DNA of 64,000 nt from Cohnella rhizosphaerae. GTDB taxonomy: Bacteria > Bacillota > Bacilli > Paenibacillales > Paenibacillaceae. The notes beneath the pieces were generated by a model, which was not told the DNA's origin, did not search any database, and saw nothing but the letters and a program-made list of their open reading frames with translations. The stretch is from assembly GCF_029525575.1 (NCBI RefSeq), contig NZ_JAPDIA010000008.1, positions 1,178,001-1,242,000 on the forward strand, read 5' to 3'. Shown here one piece after another: positions 19,469 through 30,532 of the stretch; within the stretch, counting starts at the first letter, position 1; the number at the start of each line of letters is the position of its first letter. Position numbers and translations under genes: made by a program.

Positions 19469-22400
19469 TCATCCGATACTCGCGGTCACCTCATGAGTGC
19501 CGGAGACGACGATGCCGTGAGGCAGGTCGCGCAGCGCGGCTTCGGACACTTCCCGCGCTTCGCCGCGCTCGATGACGACGACGGTCATATGAAGCAGTTC
19601 GACCTCGAGCACCGTCCTTACCGATTGAAGCAATCCGTAAAGCGCCGAAGCATGGACCGACTCCCCGATTTGCCAGCCGCGCCCGCCGATCTGTCCGCGG
19701 CGCGTGTCGAGATACCGTTCCAGCGCCTTCAGACAGGCGGTTTCGGTCGGTACGATGTCGTCGGCCGCACTCGTCCGCACGACGGCTTTGACGGATATTT
19801 CGAGCAGCGCCGGCGGCATGATCGCCAGCCGACCGCCCTGCAGCAGCAGATTGGGGGGCCTTGTCCCGCAGCGCGGACTCGATTTTCTTTTTTGATCTCG
19901 GGGAAAAAGGCGACGCCTTCGCGGCCGCCGAGCGGCAGCGCCACGACGACGACCTTGCCGGGCGCGCGCCGCAGGCGGGCGTCCCTTCCCGGCAGACAGC
20001 GGACCTGCGCGATCGAAGGGTCCGCTTCCCGCACGATCCATTCCATATCGGAAGCGGATACCGCTCTTCCCCGGTGCCGCGCGTGCTGCGGACCGCGTTC
20101 CATCGCGCGCGCGAGCGTCTCCGCGTCGCCGCCGCCGACGGCAGCCGACGGGTTGACGACGCTGTCGACGAAGGCGAGCGGCTGCAGCAGTCCGCGGATC
20201 GCGCGGGCGGGCACGTTGCCCCTCGTCCCTTCGGTGACCTGGTACGTCACGCGCACTTTATCGGTACCCGCGAGCGGAAGGCCCATGCCGTTCTTCCCGT
20301 CGCCGAAGCGCAGCCGTCCGGAAGCCTCGTCGATCGTGTAATGACGATCGTGCGGCAGCGAGCCGGCGAGCGTCGCTGCCGCCTGCCAGCGAATCCAGAC
20401 CCGCGTCTGGCGTCCTTCGCTGTCCCGGTGCGCCTCGTAGCGGTCTTCGTCCATCTCGGCCAGCGTCTGTTCATTCACGAAGCCCGTCTCTTCGACCCAC
20501 ACCTCCTGGGAGACGACCGGAGCGGCGGAGAGCTGCCACCCGTCGCTCGTCTGCTCGGGATATTCGTCCCGCAGCGTCCGCCGCTGCACGACGGAGACGG
20601 CGTTGCGGTCGACGCGAAGCAGCGTCGGCACGGACGCCCCTTTGACGCCGAAGCGGCCGTCGCGGTTCAGCGCGCGCAGCCATACCCTGTCGGCGCCGAA
20701 CAGTCGGACGGGCTCCATCCCCGGCGGACCCGCAAATTGAAAGGCCCCGGACGCGGTGAACCCGTTCGTCGTGTCCATCCCCTTTAGCGGAATCCAAGCA
20801 AGCCGCAAGCCGTCGCGCACGAGCGCCTCCCATTCGATCCAGGGCGGGCCATCGCTGGCGGACACTTGACGGACAAGCTCAAACGACAGCCGGATCGGTC
20901 CCTTCAGCGGCGCCTGATCGAAGCCCAGGTATACGGCCGGCGAAGGGCAATCGATCGGCACGAACGGCCGGAAAGCCTCTCCGCCCTGGCGCAGCTGCGC
21001 CGTCTTGTCCGTCCATTCCGCGTTGTTGAGGGTATAAGCGCCGTCCGGTGCAAGCTGGACTTCGGAGGAATAGGCGTATGTCAACGACATCCGCGACAGA
21101 TGCGGCGTCATATACTCGACGACCGGCTGATTGACCGTGTCCATCGAGGCGACCCGCACCCGAAGCCACCAGTCCCAGGTGCCGTTGACGAACGTCCGCT
21201 CCCAGTCGTCCGGGCAGTCCAGCTCGAGCGCGAAGCTGCGGGCATCCGATTCGGGCAAGTCCGCGAACAGTTCCTCGTAGCGGCCGCTGCCGGGAAGGCG
21301 CATCCAGCTCTCGCCGTTCCAATACTCCCACAGCACGCGCCGGACGAAAAGACGCTGAGGCGGCTTGCGCGCAAAGTCGGCCGTACGCATGACCATCCGC
21401 CAGCGGACTTCCGGATCGGGCGCCATGCGGAGCTCCCAAGGATCGAAACGGGCGTCGAACCGCAGCGTCAGGCGGCTGCCCTCTTTGCTGAAAGCTTCGG
21501 GACAAGCGAGATGAAACAACGAGTACTGGAAAAACTGCTGCCCGAACGGGAAAAAGCCTTCGGCATCCAGCTCCAGGTCGCCGGAATATAGCAGCGCCGG
21601 CGGAATGCCGGCGGAATCCGACGCCAGATCGTGCTCTCCCCGCAGCGACAGCCGTTCGACCTCCGGCAGTCCGGCGAGCGCCGGGGAGACCGCGAGACCG
21701 TCGGGATCGGGTTTTACACGCGCGCGTATCCATCGCCCTTCCGTGTCACCGACGGCGGCTGTGCCGACGCGTCCCGGCGACGTCTTCCAAAGCGTCACTT
21801 CGTTGCGAACGCTCGTCACCCGGTCGAACAGCCGCCAATCGCCGGCAGACGCGTCGTACCAGGACCATTCGAGCCAATCCGTGTCGGCCAAGCCGCGCGC
21901 CAGCTCGGGCTCGGCGTATCGCTTGGCGGCGTTGAACCAGGACAGCGTCAGCCGCGCCGGATGATTCAGCTCGAACATCCGGTCGTGACGGATATAAAGC
22001 TCGTGCCGCTGAAGATCGTCCCCTTCCGATCCGAATATCGCGATCTCCGGCGCGGCGCCTGCCGCCGTCTCGTCCTCGTAAGCGCCGGAAGCGCGCACGA
22101 TAAGGTCCCGCTGGGGATGGACGTTGATCCACTCGACGAGTCTGGCCGGCGTCACGAGTAGCGCATGCTCCGTCTCGAACGAGATGTCCTCGCCGCCGTC
22201 GGGCGCTTCGGCCGTCAACTGCGTCCCTTGCGGAACGTAAACGGGCTCGTAGGCTCCGTCCGCCAATCGAAAAACGGCCGTCGCGCGAGCCGCGCGAGCG
22301 GGTTGAAGCTTGACGCCAAGCAGGTCGAGGAAGGCTATGAAGTTGTTCAGCGGCGCGCGGTTCAAGCGCTTGACGTTCTCCTCCAGCATCTCCGCCGCCA

Positions 22401-22567
22401 GGAAAAACAAGGCGGTGCCCGCGTCGGGATCGTCCGGCGAGAACCGCCATTCCGGCGTGTAATGAGGCGCCATCGTCCTGAAGCGCTCCGCGAACGCGGC
22501 GACGTCGCTGCCGTCGATCGGGGGGAGGCAGGCGCATGCCCGTCCTCTCCGTTGCATCTGGCTTCAT
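19469..22567 (-). CDS. Baseplate J-like wedge protein (Pvc11/gp6-like)
   Basis: The reconstructed protein of about 1,030 residues is the largest baseplate component. It opens with MAPHYTPEWRFSPDDPDAGT, then LNRAPLNNFIAFLDLLGVKL, typical of the N-terminal arm of eCIS wedge proteins. Near the C-terminus FGDGKNGMGLPLAG, TEGTRGNVPARAI, GGGDAETLARAMERGP and RAVSASDMEWIVREADPSIA form the gp6/J core. The start at 22567 follows GGAGGAAGAAAGG; an alternative ATG at 22537 has GGAGAGGA. Frame breaks occur at G6 22520-22525 near the N-terminus, and at T6 19888-19893 and G6 19853-19858 near the C-terminus, where the correct frame resumes at LLLQGGRLAIMPPALLEISV. It should polymerise into the wedge ring that binds sheath and hub. 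Confidence 0.85.
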
Positions 22568-22597
22568 GCCCTTTCTTCCTCCCGCTGCGCTTTCACG

Positions 22598-22999
22598 TTA
22601 TTTGGTGCCTTCATCGAGATAGAACGGGTATACCTGGTTGAACAGATTGTTCGTCGACCGGACGACATAGTCCACGGACAACCGGATGCGGCCGGGCTCG
22701 GACGGATCCGTCTCGGCGCGCACCTCCACGTCCTTGACGCGCGGCTCCCAGACGACGATCGCCTCGCGCGCGTCGCTCTCCAGCAGACGCAGCGTCGTCT
22801 CGTCGAGTCCGGAAAAGGCGTATCCCGACAGACCGCTGCCGAAGCCGGGACGCATGACGCGCTCGCCGCGCGACGTCATGAGCACGATGCGGATCGCCTC
22901 CGCGATATCGTCCTCGCCCTCCGACATGAGCATGCGTCCGGTCGTCGCGTCGACGCCTACGGGAAAACGCCAGCCTTTGCCTAGAAATGAAGCGGTCAT
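22598..22999 (-). CDS. gp25-like baseplate wedge protein
   Basis: The 133-residue protein is of the gp25/lysozyme-fold family (Pvc9-like). The family signature runs through the middle: GRMLMSEGEDDIAEAIRIVL, SRGERVMRPGFGSGL, with the EPR-type loop appearing as VVWEPRVKDVEV. It links the baseplate wedge to the sheath and nucleates sheath polymerisation. There is no frame break. The gene sits between the spike gene (ending 23047) and the J-like gene (starting 22567), the canonical order. Confidence 0.92.
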   Translation of the reverse strand: MTASFLGKGWRFPVGVDATTGRMLMSEGEDDIAEAIRIVLMTSRGERVMRPGFGSGLSGYAFSGLDETTLRLLESDAREAIVVWEPRVKDVEVRAETDPSEPGRIRLSVDYVVRSTNNLFNQVYPFYLDEGTK

Positions 23000-23046
23000 G
23001 ACCGTTCCTCCTTGCCGGGAATCGCCGGCGATCGCCGGAAGGGTTG

Positions 23047-23760
23047 CTAATTGATCTTGACGAGCGAGCCCTTGATATTGATGATGCCGTCGCTTTTCAT
23101 ATCGATGCTTGCCGATGCTTTCAAGCTGAGCTGGGCCGAAGCCTCGATTTTTATCTGCGTACCCTTGATCTCGACGGCATTCGGCGCTTCGATCGTAATC
23201 TTGCCGCTCTTGTCGAGCGTGATCTTGGCGCCCGACGACTTGACGACGACCGTGCCCGTCCCGCCCCCGGTCAGCACGACCGATTGAACGCCGTCGTTCG
23301 TCGCCACCTCGACTTTGTTTTCTTTTTCGGAGATATCGACTTTAAAGCCTTTGGCGGTCTTCAGCGTGATCTTGCCGTCGCCGTCGGTATCTTGAAAAAG
23401 CATTTCGTGCCCGCCGCGGGACCGGATCTTGCGGATGTCGTTTTTATCGTGCTTGGCAGGCGGCAGGGCGTTTTTGGTCCACAGGCTGCCGATGACGTAA
23501 GGAAGCTTGAGGCTGCCCATCTCGAAAGCGACGAGCACCTCGTCCCCTACCTCCGGAACGAACATGGTCCCCCGGTCGTTGCCTCCCATAAGCGAAGCGA
23601 TCGGCACCCAGTCGGTTTCGTTATCGTTTTCCCGCACCGCGAACTTGAGCTTGACGCGATTGCGCTTCTCCGGATCGCTGTTGTTCGTGACGGTGGCGAC
23701 CATGACGCCGTTGACGCTGCCCGCATTAGGCCGCGAACCCGAGTAATCTTGCCCCATCAT
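23047..23760 (-). CDS. Baseplate spike protein (gpV/gp5-like, OB fold plus beta-helix)
   Basis: The 237-residue spike trimer subunit has an OB-fold region with VNGVMVATVTNNSDPEKRNR and VKLKF, then VPEVGDEVLVAFEMGSLKLP, the hallmark of phage baseplate assembly protein V. The last about 90 residues are alternating beta-strands (GAKITLDKSGKITIEAPNAV, KGTQIKIEASAQLSLK, ASIDMKSDGIINIKG) forming a triple beta-helix needle. The ATG at 23760 overlaps the stop of the hub gene (ATGATG containing TGA), so the two are translationally coupled. In PVC/Afp systems hub and spike are one VgrG-like protein; here they are split. No PAAR domain is fused; a separate PAAR-like gene lies at 9427. Confidence 0.92.
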   Translation of the reverse strand: MMGQDYSGSRPNAGSVNGVMVATVTNNSDPEKRNRVKLKFAVRENDNETDWVPIASLMGGNDRGTMFVPEVGDEVLVAFEMGSLKLPYVIGSLWTKNALPPAKHDKNDIRKIRSRGGHEMLFQDTDGDGKITLKTAKGFKVDISEKENKVEVATNDGVQSVVLTGGGTGTVVVKSSGAKITLDKSGKITIEAPNAVEIKGTQIKIEASAQLSLKASASIDMKSDGIINIKGSLVKIN

Positions 23761-24855
23761 ATCGCGTTCCCCTCCACGTTGAAGCTGGTGACGTAACCGT
23801 TCGTATCGATGGCGTGCACGACGTTGTTCAGCAGCATCGGCTGGTTGAACTGGCGACCGACGTTTTGCAGTTTGATGAACCGGCCGGCGCGAAGCTCGGG
23901 AATTCCGACGCAAGTGCCCGCCCCGGTCACCAATTCCATCGCCTTGTCGTGCATGATCGAATCCGCCAGCTTCTGCGCGGCCGCGACGGTCGTATCTTCC
24001 ATGAATTCGGTCTCTATCAAGTAGGAAGAGAGCGCGCCCATGATGTTCGGGCCGGAGCGACCGTTCGTACCGATAATGTCGACCGCCTTCGACTTCGCTT
24101 CGATCGGTTCGTGCGTCTCCGGATTGATCCCGCGTACGACGACCTGCGTCACCTGGTTCGAGATGTCCACCTCCGCGGAATAGCTCAGCAAGCTCTTCCC
24201 GTACGTTAACGTGAGCACCTCGGCGGCCGACGGATTGCGCTTTTTAAAGTACAGCTTCGATCCGACGACCATGAAGTCCCGTTCGTTTTCGAACGCCAGC
24301 GCGTGCAAAAAAGTGAAAATCGCTCGCCCGGTGCTGCTCGATGCGCGGGATCGGCGTCATCGTATCGTCGACGTCGGGCGTCAGTCCGTACTTCGAGGCG
24401 ATCTGACGGGCGACGTCGCTCGCCTTCTTGTCCTTCCACTGGTTCGATTGTTTGCTTCGCATCATCAGCATCGATTTGTCCATGCCCTTGACGCTCACGA
24501 CCGGCAGCCCGCCCGTCGGATAGTCGACGCCGACGCCGGTCACAAGGCCTTCAAAAACCGTCTCGAAGCGGTCGGTATACCCCATCTTGATCGTGATCGA
24601 CTTGCCGACGTCCACCAGCGAGCCGAGCCACTTAAGCGACCGGGCGACCGGATCGAAGGCATTCGAGATGCGGAAGCTGAAGTGATCCGAAAACATGCCG
24701 GTACGCGACGTCACGCGCAGGCCTTGAACGGCCGCGCCGATCCGCACAAGGTTCTGACCGTCGATGAGAATCTCGAACGCCGGAGCGAAAAAAGAACGGT
24801 ACTTGCTCTCAAGCTGCGACATCTCGTACGTCGTCGTATCGAACTTGACCGTCAA
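23757..24855 (-). CDS. Baseplate hub protein (gpD/late-control D-like)
   Basis: The reconstructed protein has about 365 residues. It begins with a tail-hub fold (FAPAFEILIDGQNLVR, FSFRISNAFDPVAR, VFEGLVTGVGVDYPTGGLPV, VSVKGMDKSMLMMR) and continues with DVARQIASKYGLTPDVDDTM, characteristic of gpD/VgrG N-terminal hubs. The rest (ISNQVTQVVVRGINPET, GRFIKLQNVGRQFNQPMLLN) completes the fold. One frame break is at A6 24307-24312. It forms the trimeric hub onto which the spike needle attaches. It is coupled to the spike gene by an ATGA overlap and begins 7 bp after the LysM gene stop. Confidence 0.88.
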
Positions 24856-24861
24856 TCTTCT

Positions 24862-25489
24862 TCACTCCAATCTCGGGATGATCAGCTTGCGACCCGCGGG
24901 CAGGCGCCGCGGATTGTCGATGCCGTTGGCCTCCGCGATGGCCCGCCATCTGCCCGGGTCCTCGTATTCCTCGGCGGCGAGCATCCACAGCTGCTCGTCC
25001 TGCTTCAGCGTCTTCTGCTTCGTGCGGTCGGCGGACTGGCGCGGCACCTGCTGGTACTGCTCCGTCATGCTGAGCACCGCGCGCAGCGTGACGTTCAGCG
25101 TCGCCCGCACCGGAATGCCGGTGTCGAGAAACATCGTGAACCGCTGCGACACCTTCTCCGCGACGCCCTTGAAGTTGAGCGAGCCCCACACGAACCTGCA
25201 CAAGGGCGGCGCATGAAGGTCGCTGTCGACCTGCAGCAGCCCGCTGATCTTCGCCGTATGCGCGCGCACGTCGGTGCCTTTTTCGTACGTGTCGAAAAAA
25301 AAGATCCATCGTCAGCGTCGTCGCCTCGCCGCTTACGAACTGGGCGATCGGCGATTGCAGGCCGGGCACGGCATGCCACGAATAGCTGTTGCCGGCTTGC
25401 AGCATATATTCGCCCGGATTGAACAGCACGTCGACCGTCTCCTGCGAATTGCTCTTGATGATGACGATTTTGGCTTTGGACAAGGCCAT
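24862..25489 (-). CDS. LysM-domain tube/baseplate connector (Pvc7-like)
   Basis: The reconstructed protein has about 209 residues. The N-terminal part (KAKIVIIKSNSQETVDVLFN, PGEYMLQAGNSYSW) is typical of the CIS tube protein family. The C-terminus is a LysM-type module (EDPGRWRAIAEANGIDNPRR, LPAGRKLIIPRLE). It is expected between the inner tube and the hub and may contact peptidoglycan or help hub assembly. The ATG at 25489 (MALSKAKIV) follows GAGGAATTC. One frame break is at A8 25293-25300. It lies directly after the giant disordered gene and before the hub gene, matching PVC order 5-6-7-8. Confidence 0.88.
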
Positions 25490-25503
25490 CGTGAATTCCT
25501 CCG

Positions 25504-28500
25504 TCAATATCCGCTAAGACGCTGTTCGAACTTCATCCGGCGCATCAGCGCCGTGTACACCGTGTCGGCGAGCCGCTCGGGATCGAGCTCCGGCAGCTCG
25601 CGCACCGCCTGCTGAAGCTGCTCGGCGCTGACCCGCGCAGGCTCCTGCGCGGCGGGCTGCGCCTGCTGCGGCTGATTAGGCGCGCTAGCCTTGGGCGTTC
25701 GGCGCAGCTCCAGCTCCGCAGCCGGCGCGGGCTCGGGACGCGCTCCCGCTGCACCGGCTTGGTGCGCGCGGCGCAGCCGCAGTTCTGCGGCAGGCTCGCG
25801 CCCTGGCTGCGCGAGCGGGGCGCCTGACGACTGCTCGCCGCGCAGCCGCAGTTCTGCGGCAAGCTCGCGCCCTGGCTGCGCGAGCGGGGCCCCTGACGAC
25901 TGCTCGCCGCGCAGCCGCAGTTCTGCGGCAGGCTCGCGTCCTGGCTGCGCGAGCGGGGCCCCTGACGACTGCTCGCCGCGCAGACGCAGCGCGGCTGCAA
26001 GCGCCGAAGCAGGCCGCGCAGCGTTCCCGGAAGCCGCGCGGTTCGTCTGCGCGACAACCGAGCCTGACGAGCCCGCGGCCCCATTCGCGCTTGTCGAACG
26101 AGCGGAAGTCGGCGAATGCGGAGCGGCGTTCCGACGCGCATGGAACGGCGGCCCCGCCCCTGGACGGTCTGGCGTCAACATGCCTTGCAGCGACATCGAG
26201 CGAGGAGACGCGAGCTCAGCGGACGACGCTTGCGAAGCGATACGATGACTCCGCGCCGCAAGAGCGATCCGCGGTATCGCATGCTCCCTCTGCTCCCCCC
26301 GGCGACAGCACCCGCTGCGCATTCGGGAAACGCATCGCGAACGTCGTCCTTGCCGCAGACGCCCCCGGCATCGTCCGTTTGCGATCATGCTTCTGAGCGA
26401 CAGGCGCGTTGGATACGAGCCTAGCATTTCTCGTTCTATTTCCGATCGTCGCGGCTTCGGACTTTCCGGAGCCGTTTTCTTGCCGACCCGCTTGCTCCCG
26501 TCTTACTTGCCAATTCTTTGCCTTGCCATACGCGATTTGCATGTTCGCCGCTCGTTGCGCCGGACGCAGTTCCCGTGCAGCCTTCGCCGTCGCATTCACA
26601 AGTTCGCCGTTCGACCCTCGATCGCCCTGCCGAGCATCGACGACGCTCGCAGATGCTGGCGCTGCGCCGAGCTCGACGTCGCCGGGACCTCGCGGAAGCG
26701 CAGTCCCTTTCACCGGCGGAATGCCGGCGGGCTCTGCCGAAAGGTAGACGGGTTCTACCGAAAGGTAGGCGGCTTCGACCGCTGGTTTGCCGGTAGCTGA
26801 GACCGATGGTTTGCCGGTATCTAAGACCGATGGTTTGCCGGCATCTTCGGCGTATCGGCCGGCGGTTTGAATCGTTGGCTTCGCTGCAATGTTCCGCGAA
26901 GAGCCTATGCTTTGTGCCGCATACGCCCCCGGCCGCGGTTCAGCCGGCCTCGACCGATCACGCAGCACGAGCCTGGCTGCAGGCACGTCTGTCGCAGATT
27001 CGCCAGGTTGATCGCGATGCAACGCACGCGGCCGCAAGGCTGCAGATCGTTGCATCGGGGCGTTACGCAATTGCCGCTGAATGGACGGTAAAATCGACGC
27101 GCGCGTAACCCTCGCTGCCGAACCCGCTTTTTCAGCCGGCATCGCGTTCGTGTGCAGCTTGTCGCGTAAGCTTGCTTCGCGGCTTACTCCTGTCCGCATG
27201 CGCTGGCGTTCTTCGATGCCGTCTCTAAAAAGCAGCGCGCCGGCTCGCATGCCGCCGCCGCGACGCCGGGTCGGCAGATCCGTAAGCCGAGAGCCCGACC
27301 AAGATGGGTCGACTTCGTTTCGCATCGCTATTGCGGCGGCGTGGCTTAAGGATCGGTCTTTGACTATCGGCGCACTTGTCTGTGCGCGACGTTCGAGGCT
27401 TGTCCGCGCTTCGCTTGGCGGTTTGGACGGCAGGCTGCGGACTGCGCCGAGCTTTAAAACGAGCATCGGAGTACCGGCAGTCAACGTTCCTTTACTATTA
27501 GCCGGCAACGCTCGGACGGCAGCGCCTTTTTCCGTCGGCGTACGCGCTTCCTCCGGACTCGGATTTCGACTGGTTGGCGAAGCGCCGCCGTTCGTCTTGG
27601 GCGCGTTAGACGCTTGCATTCGCTGCGGCCCGCCTTGCCGTCTGACATCGATCGATCGGCCTTCGGCGGGCAGTCCCCGTTTTGCATGGCGTTTAAGCAC
27701 CAGCGCGGGGGCCGAGCCACTTTGGCCTTTTAAGTTAAAGTCCAAGCCACGGCTGCCTGCCGTCCTTAGAAGGATGCGGCTGCCGCCAGGCAGCGTCGTC
27801 GTTCTGGCATTCGATGGTCGCACGGCCGCTTCAGCCGGCAATCGCCCCGAAAAACGGGGAGAAAGCCGTGACCGCTTAGGCGATATCGTATCCGACGCTC
27901 GCCCCTCGATGCCGTCATTTGCTTGATGACGGCGGGCGCCGATGACGTCCCCGCGGCGGCTGCTTGCCGTTCGATCGCCGGCATTCTCGTAAACGACAGC
28001 GCGCTCGTTAGCGCGAATCGCGGAAGGCTCCCGCGAATGCGTCACGGCACCGGCATGATCTGACCGCCGGACATTGTCCGCATCCTTCCCAGCCGTCGAA
28101 ACGTCCGTTCGAAAAGCGGGCGCACTCGCCTCCGGCTGCTGCCATCGGGAGCCGTACGCACGATTCAAGCGGTTCGATGGCGCTCCCGGCACGAATGCCC
28201 GGCGCGCGACATTGTGCACCAACACGCCGACCCGAGGCTCCGCCTCCCCCTTAAGCGCATCTTTCCCAATGATTCTGGCGGACAGCGACAGGCGTAGCGG
28301 CCATACGCTTGCTCGTTCCTCAAATCTAGCATCGTCAAGTCCAGTGCCGCCAGACAAAAGCGCCATTTGGGATGCCGCCGCTTCATTTTCCAGCGCGCGC
28401 GCCGTTTGGCCGAAAGTCTTCAGCCTAACCCGATGATCGGTCGTCGCGTCCATTGCCCGGTTGTCGGCTTCTTCGTTGATCCCGGCATCGATGTCGCCGC

Positions 28501-30469
28501 GCTCGCTAGGGCCTGGCTTCGAATCTTCGCGCGTCGCTCCGTCGAGTCTGGCTCCGCCGTTGGGCGATCTAAGGTCGATACGCGCTTTGGCATTCGACCG
28601 TTGTATGAAATGAGGCGCCTTGCTTCCAGGCTCTCCCCGCGATTCCAGCTGCGTGCGCTCGGCGTTGTCGTTCTTTAAATGCCCCGTGAAATACGGCGCG
28701 CCTTGCGCATCAGGCCCGGTCGCTCCGCTTCCGGCATCTATCGATTGCGAGCCCTCCGCCGCGTTAATTGCATGATCGGCGCCAAGAAAAGCTTCGTTTC
28801 GTTGCCCGACACCCTCAGCGTTAGGTGCCGTGCCGGCATCCGTTCCGGATAAGTCGCTCGCCGTCGAGACTGAACGTGGCAGGTCGCTTCGACGGCCGTT
28901 TTGCGGAGTGATCGACTCCCGACCGGCGACAGACGATGACTCTGAAGACCGATGGACGTCCGATAGAGAGGGCTGCGTATCGGGACGATTCTCCGTCTCC
29001 TTCTCCTTATCGATGCCGGGAGCCGGATGGGCCGCGTGCGCGGTGTTCGCATTCGCCGACCTCGCGCTTGCGCTCGCATGCGACCGCAATGCGCTAGCCT
29101 GAGGAGCTATAGTGTTCGCCTCGTCGCGTCGCTGCCGGCGCACGCGCGCATGCACAAATCCCGGAGAAGACAATGTCCATTGTCTGACGGCGGAAAATGC
29201 CTTGCCCGCCTGGGCGGCGACCAGACGTGTCAGCAACTGGCGAATGGCCGGCGCCGACAATGCGATCCCTTTTTTAATATGCTTCGGCTTTAGAAGTTCC
29301 GTGCCGGGCAAGCTTCCATCGTTAATGGTAGGTCGATGCAGAACTCGCGCTCGCCATCTCCGGGAATCGGCGCCAGCTTGTGCTGACCCCCGCACCTCCT
29401 GCCGCTTCGCGCGCGGATGGGTCGATGCGTTCCCCGAAAGGGTTGGCTTGGAAGCTTCAACCGCCGCCCCTTGGCGCAGCGAATCGGCCGAAGCCGGCTT
29501 CAAGTCGGCAAGACGCGCTTCGACGGGACGGCCGCCGTTTAACTTCAGCGCAGGCTGAACGCCGCTGCGCTCAGGTTCGGTTAATCCGACTTCTTGCCGC
29601 GGATTGAGAATAGACGAGCGTTCCGATTGCGACAGCGTCGCCTCGTCCGCACCCGATCGGTTCTGTACGGCGCTCCCGCCAGCCGATCGTTCCTCCGCTC
29701 CGACGCCGCGCTGCCCGTCGCCCGTTTCCGTTCGTTCGGGATCTGGCCGATCCGGCGGGGATTTTCGAAGCGGCTGAAGGGACGACGAATGGTCGCGAGC
29801 ATAAGGTCGACCCTCTTGTTGTCCGCGTCCACGCATGTCCGCATTCGGCAGGCGCGCTTGTCGTCCCCGCTCGCGGTCTGCGTCCTTCGCCTTGCGCTCC
29901 TGCGCGATGCGCGCGCTCGTTTCCGATTGGCGATTTTGGCGCTCGTTTTCGCGGCTGCTGTTGTATGGCGCCTTGCGTTCGCTTCCGTCAATGCGATGCT
30001 GCCGCGAAGCGGGGCCATCAGCGCCGTGCGCCGCGTCCGTCGCTTCGAGGCCGCGATCTCGCCGACCGGCTTCAGTTCCGGGATGCGCTGGGATATATGG
30101 CGATTGAATCGCCTGCTCCCTTACGATCCGCTGCTCTCTCACGATGCGCTCGACTTCGCGTACGACGACGGTCTGCCGTTCGACGACGCGCTCCTTGACG
30201 ATGATGCGAACCTCGCTTCGCATCGGTGAGACGATCGGCATTAATGGAGACGGAGCGGAGCGGGGCAGCTTGCGTTCATGCGGCGCATTCGCCGCTTGCG
30301 CGCGTTTGGCCGAAGTCGGAACCGCGCGGAACACGAGCGCGGGCCGGGACGATCGCCCCTGACCGCGAAGCGACGCGTATTTGCGCTTGATCGCTTCGGC
30401 GAAGGCGCCGTTCCCCGGCTTCGCGCCGGCTGCCGACGGACGGCGCAGACCTTCTGTCAATCGCTTCAT
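25504..30469 (-). CDS. Giant intrinsically disordered eCIS protein, about 1,650 residues
   Basis: I do not recognise a named family. The sequence is rich in Arg, Ala, Ser, Gly and Asn with no long hydrophobic segment. A charged, heptad-like stretch lies near residues 84-120 (SEVRIIVKERVVERQTVVVR). A short motif of the L-x-[LF]-[RK] type recurs throughout (ALVFRAV, SRILLRT, ALVLKRH, MLVLKLG, ALLFRDG, RLVLRDR, ELRLRGE, ELELRRT). Three perfectly spaced 23-residue repeats precede a folded-looking C-terminus (VSAEQLQQAVRELPELDPER, then LADTVYTALMRRMKFEQRL). The ATG at 30469 follows GGAGGGGGGAG. One frame break is at C6 26295-26300; without it a shorter protein ending at 26216 would be called. It occupies the Pvc6 position between the second tube protein and the LysM protein. 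It could be a tape measure, scaffold or tether; see findings. Confidence 0.7.
25771..25977 (-). repeat. Three tandem 69-bp in-frame repeats
   Basis: Units start at 25771, 25840 and 25909 (exactly 69 bp apart), followed by a diverged partial copy from 25978. They are almost identical in DNA and encode the 23-residue unit LRLRGEQSSGAPLAQPGREP plus AAE, inside the disordered protein near its C-terminus. Confidence 0.92.
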
Positions 30470-30532
30470 GCTCCCCCCTCCTTCCGCGCGGAACGCCTGC
30501 GGTCGGCACGGCCGCAATTCCATACCGCCTTT

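Noticed and set aside
26216..26295. End of the disordered eCIS protein at 26216
   Set aside because: The last about 30 residues after the C6 run at 26295-26300 are out of character. The other frame continues the repeat-rich protein to a folded C-terminus ending at 25504.
26387..30144. Plus-strand ORFs opposite the disordered protein (26.4-30.6 kb)
   Set aside because: They are antisense shadows of a GC-rich repetitive gene. None has a start signal or recognisable motif.
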